A DNA stretch of 5,114 bases from assembly GCA_011051815.1 (NCBI GenBank), contig DRKK01000285.1:1-5114 (forward strand), read 5' to 3'. Of this stretch, positions 1-5,114 are shown one piece after another. Position 1 is the first letter of the stretch. Every line of letters begins with the position of its first letter. Under the pieces are notes generated by a model. That model worked only from the letters and a program-made list of their open reading frames with translations, was not told the DNA's origin and did no database searches. This stretch comes from Sphingomonadales bacterium (GTDB lineage: Bacteria > Pseudomonadota > Alphaproteobacteria > Sphingomonadales > Emcibacteraceae). Position numbers and translations under genes: made by a program.

Positions 1-763
1 AATGGTTCTTCCCGTCTGTCCAGCGGCTGGCCGCAACGCGGAAAACATTGGCCATATTTTTTTCGTTTAGGATATGATCGGGGGTGTCCTGATCAATAAG
101 GCGGCCTTTATGTAATAAAATAATCCGGTCACAATAGCGGGCGGCCAGTCCCAGATCATGAAGAACCACAAGAACAGCCCCCCTTGATCTGGCATGGTGT
201 TTAAGGATCTCCATCACCTGCAACTGGTGAAAGGGGTCAAGGGAGGCCACCGGCTCATCGGCCAGAATATAGGGCGCTCCCGTGGCAATAGTCCGGGCCA
301 ACAGAACCCGAGCCCGCTCACCACCAGAAAGGGTTGTTACTGACCGGCCTCTAAGATGTTGGCAATTAGTGACATCAAGGGCCTTTTCGATTTCTGTTTT
401 GTCGATGTCTCCCAGCTTTTGCCAAGGGCTAAGGTGGGGGATGCGGCCAAGTGCGATAACGCGTTCAACGTTCAGGGGCCAATGAAGAGGAGAGCCTTGC
501 GCGGCATAAGCCATCAGCTTTGCCCGGTCTTTCGAGCGCATGGCGCAAAGAGCGTGACCGTTTAGTTTTATGGTGCCAGACTTTAATTTTACCAAGCCTA
601 ATATAGACTTTAAAAGACTGCTTTTTCCTGCGCCATTGGGGCCGATCAGGCCAACAATTTCACCGGGTTGGACCGTGGCCGAGATATCCTTTAGGATAGA
701 GGCATCACCAATGGTAAGATTAACATTGGCGATGTGGAGGCCAGCTTCTTCATAGGCTGTCAT
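1..763 (-). CDS. btuD: Cobalamin ABC transporter ATP-binding protein BtuD (partial, C-terminus off the left edge)
   Basis: Cytoplasmic ATPase that powers corrinoid import through BtuC. I translated this frame by hand: it is open from ATG at 763 to the window edge, giving 254 residues and no stop. All ABC ATPase motifs are present in order: Walker A GPNGAGKS (41-48), Q-loop Gln89, signature LSGGE (145-149), Walker B ending YILADE (165-170), D-loop SLD (174-176) and switch His202 in VLHDLGLAAR. Family members usually have about 250-270 residues, so little is missing. The start overlaps the btuC stop by four bases (ATGA) and follows an AAGGA ribosome binding site. The sequence belongs to the FecE/BtuD type, which also serves siderophore and heme importers; the cobalamin assignment comes from the riboswitch-led operon. 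The catalytic residues look intact. Confidence 0.92.
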   Translation of the reverse strand, partial: MTAYEEAGLHIANVNLTIGDASILKDISATVQPGEIVGLIGPNGAGKSSLLKSILGLVKLKSGTIKLNGHALCAMRSKDRAKLMAYAAQGSPLHWPLNVERVIALGRIPHLSPWQKLGDIDKTEIEKALDVTNCQHLRGRSVTTLSGGERARVLLARTIATGAPYILADEPVASLDPFHQLQVMEILKHHARSRGAVLVVLHDLGLAARYCDRIILLHKGRLIDQDTPDHILNEKNMANVFRVAASRWTDGKNH

Positions 764-1752
764 CTCATGTCCTTTCGGGTGTGAAATACGATATACAGAA
801 AACAAGGGGCACCGATCAGAGCCGTCACCACGCCCAGTTGCAGGGGCGCGCCAGCAAAGGGAAGCCGGGTAATGACATCGGCCAGTGTGAGCAGCAAAGC
901 TCCCATTAAGGCACTGGGGATCAGAATAGCTCCTGGTTCCCGGCTAAAAAGTACTCGTGTGATATGGGGGACAACCAGACCAATAAATCCAATACTGCCA
1001 CATACAGATACCGCAGCGCCGACACTGATGGCGGTTCCGACAACGATTCGTAGTTTTAATCCCCTTAAATTGATGCCCAAGGTTCGGGCTGTGTCTTCAC
1101 CAACACTGATGGCATTCAGACCCTGCCCGACGCCGACCATCATAAGCCAACCGATCAGAATAAAGGGCATAGCCATCATCAGATCAGTCATGGTGCGATT
1201 TTGCAGGGAGCCCAATATCCACATGATCATGTCCCGGAGGCTCATGGGGCTGGCGGCCATATTCATGACCAAAGAAATCAATGCCGTTGCTAAAGAACTT
1301 ATACCAATGCCCACCAGAATTAGCATTAGAACACTGCTGTCACGGACGGAAACCAGAAGAAGAAAAGTCGTTGCAACCAATGCTCCGGTCATGGCAAAGA
1401 CGGGTAGCGCCAGAGACCAACTGGCTACCATGCCAAAATGAATGGCAATTACTGCGCCCAAGGCCGCGCTGGACGAAACCCCGATCACCCCGGGATCTGC
1501 CAGAGGGTTGCGTAATACGCCTTGCAAGGCGGCACCGGCAAGCCCCAGAGTGGCGCCAACCATCATGCCCAGCAATACCCGGGGGAGGCGCAGTTCAAAC
1601 AGGATTATGGCATGAGGACTGTTGCTGGGGGCAGTGAGGCTGACCCACATGTCGGCTGGGCTAATAGTCACCCGCCCGAAGCTCAATGAAAATATCCCGG
1701 TGATGATCAGGGCGATCAGGCATAACAACTGGTTGCGGGAATTTGGCGTCAC
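760..1752 (-). CDS. btuC: Cobalamin ABC transporter permease BtuC (FecCD family)
   Basis: Inner-membrane channel subunit, expected to work as a dimer with two BtuD and to receive cobalamin from BtuF. The product has 330 residues, the usual length for FecCD permeases, and is almost wholly hydrophobic, consistent with the roughly ten helices of the family. Recognisable family stretches are LRLPRVLLGMMVGA (54-67), LAGAALQGVLRNPLADPGVIG (71-91), SVGEDTARTLGI (216-227), GFIGLVVPHITR (255-266) and LGVVTALIGAPCFLY (306-320). The start is a GTG at 1752 whose last two bases belong to the btuF stop (GTGA, four-base overlap); the next in-frame Met is residue 35, after the first helix, so the GTG is preferred. 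Translation is probably coupled to btuF. The family also includes siderophore and heme permeases; the substrate is inferred from the operon. Confidence 0.93.
   Translation of the reverse strand: MTPNSRNQLLCLIALIITGIFSLSFGRVTISPADMWVSLTAPSNSPHAIILFELRLPRVLLGMMVGATLGLAGAALQGVLRNPLADPGVIGVSSSAALGAVIAIHFGMVASWSLALPVFAMTGALVATTFLLLVSVRDSSVLMLILVGIGISSLATALISLVMNMAASPMSLRDMIMWILGSLQNRTMTDLMMAMPFILIGWLMMVGVGQGLNAISVGEDTARTLGINLRGLKLRIVVGTAISVGAAVSVCGSIGFIGLVVPHITRVLFSREPGAILIPSALMGALLLTLADVITRLPFAGAPLQLGVVTALIGAPCFLYIVFHTRKDMR
770..774 (-). promoter_or_regulatory. Ribosome binding site of btuD inside the end of btuC
   Basis: The minus strand reads AAGGA, then six bases, then the ATG of btuD. It lies within the last Lys-Asp codons of btuC. 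It fixes the btuD start at 763 and is the clearest Shine-Dalgarno match in the operon, whose other internal starts have poor ones. Confidence 0.6.
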
Positions 1753-2663
1753 TTTTTATGGACCACTTCCAGGGTTGATTTATAGGAAATAATTTTCTTT
1801 TCAATGGCGTAAGAGCGAATACGTTCTGCTGCATCAACCAGGAAAAGGCCATTGCAGGACAGGTAACGGCCCGGTAAATAAATGGTTGGGATGTCTTGTA
1901 GCATTTGATAAAGGCGATTGTGACGCGCTATGCTCCATCCGGATTGTGTGGCTAAACTGGTATCAAAAAAACTGGCAATGAAAAGGTCCGGCGGATCAAT
2001 CAATAGGTCTTCCATAGGCAGGGCTTGCCAGTTGACCAGCCCGCGGGAGGCAGCATAGGAAGAAAATCCGGCCAGTTGAATGATTTCGTCAACAAATGTC
2101 TCAATGCCGGCAGTGAAGCCGCCGGGGGTAACATAGGCCGCACGCAGGGGGATTCTCGGTACTGCCCGCAGGTTCTTGAGGCGGGCACGATAGTTATCAA
2201 TCAGGGTGGCGGCGCGTTTTTTCTGGTCAAATCTTTGCCCGGCGAGACGGACATTACCAATGACGATTTCCGGGTCACTGCCATATTTTGGCACAACCAA
2301 TTTTGTTCCGATGCGCGTGATCATATTTTCTATACGATCGGTGACACGCCAACTTTGTACCGCCACATCAGGCTGAAGAGCGATAACCTCGGCCATGGTA
2401 CTGTGGAATTTAGGCAGGCCAAGGGCACGATCCTTATGAAAGGAATGGCCCTTGTCGGCGTCCTGAGATAGGGCGAGGATCTGATTGCGATCCGCCAGAG
2501 CCAGAACATATTGATCGGCGCAATAATCCAAAGATACAATTTTCGGTTTATAGGATTTTCCTGTATCCGAAGCAAGGGCAGGAGATGGCCCTAAAGCCAT
2601 CCCCAAACCCAGTAGAGACAATAATATCTGCCTGTAAGGATCAAATTTCATTCTAAATGTCAT
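1749..2663 (-). CDS. btuF: Periplasmic cobalamin-binding protein BtuF (Peripla_BP_2 family)
   Basis: Substrate-binding protein that should pick up the corrinoid released by BtuB and deliver it to BtuC. The product has 304 residues. An N-terminal signal peptide is visible: basic start, hydrophobic core LLSLLGLGMAL (14-24), probable signal peptidase I site after ALA (about 30-32). There is no lipobox Cys, so it is probably soluble. Typical features are KIVSLDYCADQYVLALAD (41-58), AEVIALQPDVAV (91-102), GGFTAGIETFVDEIIQLAGF (181-200) and MEDLLIDPPDLFI (217-229), the two-lobe layout of the class III binding fold. Cys48 and Cys270 are the only cysteines in the mature part. The ATG at 2663 shares one base with the btuB stop (TGATG). 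Residue 5 (ATG at 2651) is an alternative start with an equally good signal peptide; neither has a good ribosome binding site, so coupling to btuB is likely. Confidence 0.88.
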   Translation of the reverse strand: MTFRMKFDPYRQILLSLLGLGMALGPSPALASDTGKSYKPKIVSLDYCADQYVLALADRNQILALSQDADKGHSFHKDRALGLPKFHSTMAEVIALQPDVAVQSWRVTDRIENMITRIGTKLVVPKYGSDPEIVIGNVRLAGQRFDQKKRAATLIDNYRARLKNLRAVPRIPLRAAYVTPGGFTAGIETFVDEIIQLAGFSSYAASRGLVNWQALPMEDLLIDPPDLFIASFFDTSLATQSGWSIARHNRLYQMLQDIPTIYLPGRYLSCNGLFLVDAAERIRSYAIEKKIISYKSTLEVVHKK

Positions 2664-4525
2664 CAGAAATTAACACGAAGACCAGCATAAACTGACCGGT
2701 CTGCAGTGCCATATCCGGTGATATGTTGATATTCCTTATTAAAGATATTATCCATACGGCCATAGATCTGTATAGAGTCGCTGATATCATAGGACAGGCG
2801 AAGATCAACGCGGACCCAGCCATCAATCTCTTGATTGCCACGATCAAGTTCCTTGCCGTTATAAGTAGTGGACAGGCTGGCCAGAAATCCGTTTTCAACA
2901 GCCCAGGTTACTGCCCCGTAAAATTCGTGTTTTGGTTGGCGGATACGTGTATCGCCAGTATCACGGTCAATAGCATCGGTTAGGGTATAATTGCTCTCAA
3001 TTGTGATATTCTCTGAAATCTCCGCGTTCATAGTGATTTCCAGACCTTTAGATTGTGATCGCCCTAAATTTTGATAACCTCCTGTGAAAGTGAAGATAAT
3101 TTCATTTTCTGCATTCTGATGGAAGAAGGTGGCGCCCAAGGTCAACCGTTGGTCCAGAAAGCTTTGTTCGACACCAAATTCAAAGGCCTCCGCCTTTTCT
3201 GGATTTAGATCGGACGAAGGTTCGGTCAATCCGCAAAAACCACAAATATAGGTCAGTTGAAAAACGCTGGGGGCTTTAAAACCTTCTGCCCAGCTGGCGA
3301 TGAAGCGTGTGCCGGTTTCTTCCCATGTATAATGCCCCGTAAAGCGGGTGGTTACCTCTGATCCAAAAGTTTCATGGTCATCAAACCTTAGACCGCCAGT
3401 TAGGGTCAGGCCTTTGAGGCCGGTATAGGCAACTTCACCCAGTAAACTATTGATAACGAAATTATTGGGATCGATGGTTTCGGCTTTAGTTTCTTCATGC
3501 TGGGCACCAGCGGTAATGGTCCAGTCGTTGACCGGGGTATAAACCCCCAGATAATCCAGATTGAAACGGGTGCCTGTTGCGGTGAAACTTTCTATGCCAT
3601 TTGATTCATTCAGTCGGTCAATGGTGGAATATTCCACTGAGATTATATTGTGAAACCGATCATCCAGAAGATCAAGATTGACCCGGCCCACAATCAGGAA
3701 TTCATCAAAATATGAAACCTTGTCACCATCAACCGGACCGAAACTGTCGAACTCACTCCGATTGTCGGAATATCGTGTGATGATTTCGCCCCGCAGGGTA
3801 TCTGTTGGCTGCAGAGTTATTTTACCGGAAAGAGTGAAAGCCTTATAGCCGTCTTTTTCTGTATTGCCGTCATTTTCATCTGCCGATGAAATGCCATCGG
3901 TATTGGTGCCACTGACAGCGAAGTTATAACCAATTTTCGGTGTTCCTCCGAATAGGCTAGCCCCGCCGCGAATTGTGTTGAATGAGCCATATTCGCCAAA
4001 AATATTACCGCCAAATCCCTCGGTCCCGCTTTTGGTAATCACATTGATCACCCCGCCAATGGCATCGGAGCCATAGAGCACAGACTGGGGCCCGCGCAGG
4101 ACTTCGATGCGTTCGATATTGTAGGGGTCGAGACCGGCGAAATTATAACCATTTCCGGGTGAAGACGGGTCATTCAACTGAACGCCATCGATTAAAATTA
4201 CCGTATTGTTGGAGCTAGAACCACGAATAGATACTGATGCTGTGCCGCCAAAGGAGCCATTTTGTGAAATAGAGACCCCCGGAATGTCAGCCAGGGCGTC
4301 TAGGACATAACTATATTGTTTGCGTTCAATATCAAGGTCGGTAATGACAGAAACGCTGGTGCCAATTTCTGACAAGGGTTGTTCACGGCGGTTTGCAGTG
4401 ACGATTACTTCTTCAAAATTGGCATCAGATTCTGAAATATTTTCAACAGAGGCAGAAAAAGAGGGTGAGATAAGACAAGTTGTTGATAAGACAGCCGTGG
4501 TTAACGGCACAAAGATCACTTTCAT
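2663..4525 (-). CDS. btuB: TonB-dependent outer-membrane cobalamin receptor BtuB
   Basis: Outer-membrane beta-barrel that imports cobalamin using TonB energy. I start it at ATG 4525, giving 620 residues (E. coli BtuB is about 614). The frame is open 12 codons further to a TTG at 4561, but the ATG gives a clean signal peptide (Lys2, hydrophobic core, probable cleavage near FSASVE) and has a weak GGA six bases upstream. Domains: signal peptide about 1-26; TonB box EEVIVTA 38-44; plug about 50-166 with RGSSSNNTVILIDGVQLND (101-119) and ERIEVLRGPQSVLYGSDAIGG (138-158); then the barrel, ending in YAGLRVNF with terminal Phe as expected for barrel assembly. An Asp/Asn-rich stretch (208-225) resembles the calcium-binding loop region of E. 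coli BtuB, and Cys428/Cys431 form a CxxC in a probable surface loop. First gene of the riboswitch-led operon. TonB receptors are hard to assign by sequence alone; the riboswitch settles the substrate. Confidence 0.93.
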   Translation of the reverse strand: MKVIFVPLTTAVLSTTCLISPSFSASVENISESDANFEEVIVTANRREQPLSEIGTSVSVITDLDIERKQYSYVLDALADIPGVSISQNGSFGGTASVSIRGSSSNNTVILIDGVQLNDPSSPGNGYNFAGLDPYNIERIEVLRGPQSVLYGSDAIGGVINVITKSGTEGFGGNIFGEYGSFNTIRGGASLFGGTPKIGYNFAVSGTNTDGISSADENDGNTEKDGYKAFTLSGKITLQPTDTLRGEIITRYSDNRSEFDSFGPVDGDKVSYFDEFLIVGRVNLDLLDDRFHNIISVEYSTIDRLNESNGIESFTATGTRFNLDYLGVYTPVNDWTITAGAQHEETKAETIDPNNFVINSLLGEVAYTGLKGLTLTGGLRFDDHETFGSEVTTRFTGHYTWEETGTRFIASWAEGFKAPSVFQLTYICGFCGLTEPSSDLNPEKAEAFEFGVEQSFLDQRLTLGATFFHQNAENEIIFTFTGGYQNLGRSQSKGLEITMNAEISENITIESNYTLTDAIDRDTGDTRIRQPKHEFYGAVTWAVENGFLASLSTTYNGKELDRGNQEIDGWVRVDLRLSYDISDSIQIYGRMDNIFNKEYQHITGYGTADRSVYAGLRVNF

Positions 4526-4676
4526 GATAAATCCACTAGTTACCCAATGAAGGGTGTTCAAAATTTACACGGAGAGTGATCAAATAAGAATATCGATAAC
4601 CACCGCGCGCGATAAGTTATCGCCAGCACGGAAGTTCCGCTCTGTCCGGTTGTTCCGACCGTCAGATGGGCGATGC
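4526..4676 (-). promoter_or_regulatory. Leader between riboswitch and btuB, probable expression platform
   Basis: About 150 nt of untranslated leader separate the aptamer from the btuB ATG, so the regulatory switch should lie here. It holds several short inverted repeats: 4594-4623 (two competing hairpins), 4629-4639 (CGGAAGTTCCG as read on the plus strand) and an imperfect one at 4646-4657. In addition GGCGAT at 4669-4674 can pair with ATCGCC at 4619-4624, a third partner for the same segment. I see no stem followed by a strong U-run in the transcript, so a classical intrinsic terminator is not clear; only a U-rich ATATTCTTATTT follows the 4594-4622 stem. Control could be by termination, by Rho or by blocking the btuB ribosome binding site. 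Confidence 0.5.
4594..4623 (-). repeat. Two mutually exclusive hairpins in the btuB leader
   Basis: Plus-strand CGATAAC (4594-4600) is the exact complement of GTTATCG (4616-4622), a 7-bp stem with a 15-nt loop. The segment GCGATAA (4609-4615) is also the exact complement of TTATCGC (4617-4623); as RNA this can form only about five pairs around a five-base loop. The two structures share bases 4616-4623 and cannot form together. Position between the aptamer and btuB suggests an alternative-pairing switch; this role is inferred. Confidence 0.45.
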
Positions 4677-4864
4677 GATGGCAGGTCTCCTGGCTTATGG
4701 ATCAAATGCATTCGCTCTACCTTCCCGGTTTCCCAGTGGCTTATGAGCCTGCTTTCCACTTACAGTTACGGACATAGCCGCAGTATTGATCATGAATTAT
4801 TTATTCATTGGGGTGATCGCACTGCGTTCCCTTTTCACCTTGACTAAAAAATCAAGGAACCATC
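4677..4864 (-). promoter_or_regulatory. Cobalamin riboswitch aptamer
   Basis: RNA element that binds cobalamin and lowers expression of the downstream genes. On the minus strand the conserved pieces occur in the expected order: GATGG (4860-4864) pairing with CCATC (4677-4681) as closing P1; a P2 hairpin CCTTGA/TCAAGG (4838-4857); GTGAAAAGGGAAC just after it; GCAGT/ACTGC arm; CCGTAACTGTAAG (core AACTGTAAG at 4759-4767); the B12 box GCCACTGG (4733-4740); CGGGAAGG; and the 3' signature AGCCAGGAGACCTGCC (4680-4695). It is about 188 nt, a normal size for the family. The part at 4788-4818 is an AU-rich hairpin not in the conserved core. The layout fits the large adenosylcobalamin-type aptamer, though the ligand form cannot be proven from sequence. 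It lies 151 bases before btuB on the same strand. Confidence 0.95.
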
Positions 4865-4871
4865 TCTGGTT

Positions 4872-4900
4872 TTTGTAAAGTAAAATATTCTAAAAATCAA
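4872..4900 (-). promoter_or_regulatory. Putative sigma-70-type promoter of the btu operon
   Basis: The minus strand has TTGATT (plus 4895-4900) as a -35 and TACAAA (plus 4872-4877) as a -10, 17 bases apart, each matching four of six consensus bases. Transcription would begin near 4865, at the first base of the riboswitch P1 stem, which supports the call. The region is AT-rich, so chance matches are easy. Confidence 0.45.
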
Positions 4901-4978
4901 TAGGTGGAGGGGTAGTTTTTAATTTGAAATTGTTTTCATAATAAAGAAGATGATATTTTCGTTATGATATGGTCTCTG

Positions 4979-5006
4979 TTGGTTTTATATATGGTTTTTT
5001 TAGAAT
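4979..5006 (+). promoter_or_regulatory. Weak candidate promoter for the divergent right-hand gene
   Basis: TTGGTT (4979-4984) and TAGAAT (5001-5006) are separated by 16 bases; the -10 matches five of six consensus bases, the -35 only about three. Start of transcription would fall near 5013, leaving a leader of about 50 nt before the TTG at 5065. The AT-rich sequence makes this a tentative call. Apart from this, the riboswitch promoter and the palindrome at 5014-5023, I see nothing definite in the intergenic stretch 4865-5054. Confidence 0.25.
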
Positions 5007-5013
5007 AATAATA

Positions 5014-5023
5014 GAGTATACTC
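5014..5023. repeat. 10-bp perfect palindrome, possible operator
   Basis: GAGTATACTC is its own reverse complement. It lies at the predicted start point of the candidate plus-strand promoter, a common place for a repressor site, but it is short and stands alone. It also contains TATACT, itself a fair -10 match. Confidence 0.25.
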
Positions 5024-5054
5024 ATATGGTTTATCGAAAAAGGTAAAGTAAATC

Positions 5055-5058
5055 GGAG
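5055..5058 (+). promoter_or_regulatory. Ribosome binding site deciding a TTG start
   Basis: GGAG ends six bases before TTG at 5065. An in-frame TAA at 5044-5046 lies upstream and there is no ATG or GTG between it and the TTG, so this site points to the TTG as the start. Confidence 0.4.
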
Positions 5059-5064
5059 TATAGT

Positions 5065-5114
5065 TTGAGTTTAACTCCCGTCCCCGCAACCACGGACGCA
5101 GTAAAGCCGTCCCT
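5065..5114 (+). CDS. N-terminus of an unidentified protein, running off the right edge
   Basis: The frame TTG AGT TTA ACT CCC GTC reads (M)SLTPVPATTDAVKPS, 16 full codons, and stays open to the edge. Support comes from the GGAG six bases upstream and from the sharp change from AT-rich spacer to a GC-richer, codon-like composition at about 5074. The gene would be divergent from the btu operon. The visible residues are polar and proline/threonine-rich, with no signal peptide or domain, and I do not recognise the protein. The competing reading is the C-terminal end of a minus-strand gene stopping at TAA 5031-5033; that frame is also open, so the call is moderate. Confidence 0.4.
   Translation, partial: MSLTPVPATTDAVKPS

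Noticed and set aside
872..1441. 189-residue plus-strand open frame
   Set aside because: It lies fully opposite btuC, whose family motifs are unmistakable; the plus-strand translation is basic, low in recognisable structure and has no ribosome binding site worth noting. It is an antisense shadow.
2025..2471. 148-residue plus-strand open frame
   Set aside because: Antisense to btuF and without any family resemblance; the minus-strand reading is a complete binding protein.
760..4561. Siderophore or heme uptake operon
   Set aside because: The protein families permit it, but the cobalamin riboswitch upstream of the receptor gene argues clearly for vitamin B12.
4554..4847. 97-residue plus-strand open frame
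   Set aside because: It runs antisense across the leader and the riboswitch, whose conserved RNA motifs explain the sequence.
4838..4857. Hairpin CCTTGA/TCAAGG as an intrinsic terminator
   Set aside because: The T-run is in the loop, not after the stem, and the hairpin sits exactly where P2 of the riboswitch is expected.
4858..4875. Plus-strand stem AACCA/TGGTT followed by a T-run, terminator-like
   Set aside because: Only five base pairs, no plus-strand gene upstream to terminate, and it overlaps the operon start region and riboswitch P1.
5031..5114. C-terminal end of a minus-strand gene (28 codons open to TAA at 5031-5033)
   Set aside because: Possible, but the plus-strand reading has a ribosome binding site, a start codon and a composition change at the right place; the minus reading would continue into AT-rich spacer codons. 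Kept as the alternative.

Overview
This window carries a vitamin B12 (cobalamin) uptake operon on the minus strand. From its promoter end (right) to the left edge the order is: a putative promoter (about 4872-4900), a cobalamin riboswitch (4677-4864), a leader of about 150 nt rich in short inverted repeats, btuB (outer-membrane TonB-dependent receptor), btuF (periplasmic binding protein), btuC (inner-membrane permease) and btuD (ATPase, cut by the left edge after 254 residues).

The four genes are packed without gaps: btuB and btuF share one base (TGATG), and btuF/btuC and btuC/btuD each overlap by four bases (GTGA, ATGA). Together they form a full import route: BtuB moves the corrinoid across the outer membrane using TonB energy, BtuF captures it in the periplasm, and BtuC with BtuD pumps it into the cytoplasm. 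The protein families alone (FecCD-type permease, FecE-type ATPase, Peripla_BP_2) would also fit a siderophore or heme importer. The riboswitch is what makes cobalamin the well-supported substrate, and it implies repression when cobalamin is plentiful.

The right end (about 4865-5064) is an AT-rich divergent intergenic region. Beyond it a plus-strand gene probably starts at a TTG codon (5065) behind a GGAG ribosome binding site. Only 16 full codons are visible and I cannot assign it a function.

A TonB-dependent outer-membrane receptor means a Gram-negative host. The style of the riboswitch core (GCGGCT...CCGTAACTGTAAG) and of the BtuF/BtuD proteins suggests an alphaproteobacterium of moderate GC content, but this is inferred from general resemblance. 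I see no mobile element, CRISPR array, tRNA or rRNA. The system itself is known. The less ordinary parts are the hairpin-rich region between riboswitch and btuB, an AU-rich hairpin insertion in the riboswitch, and a CxxC pair in a predicted surface loop of BtuB.
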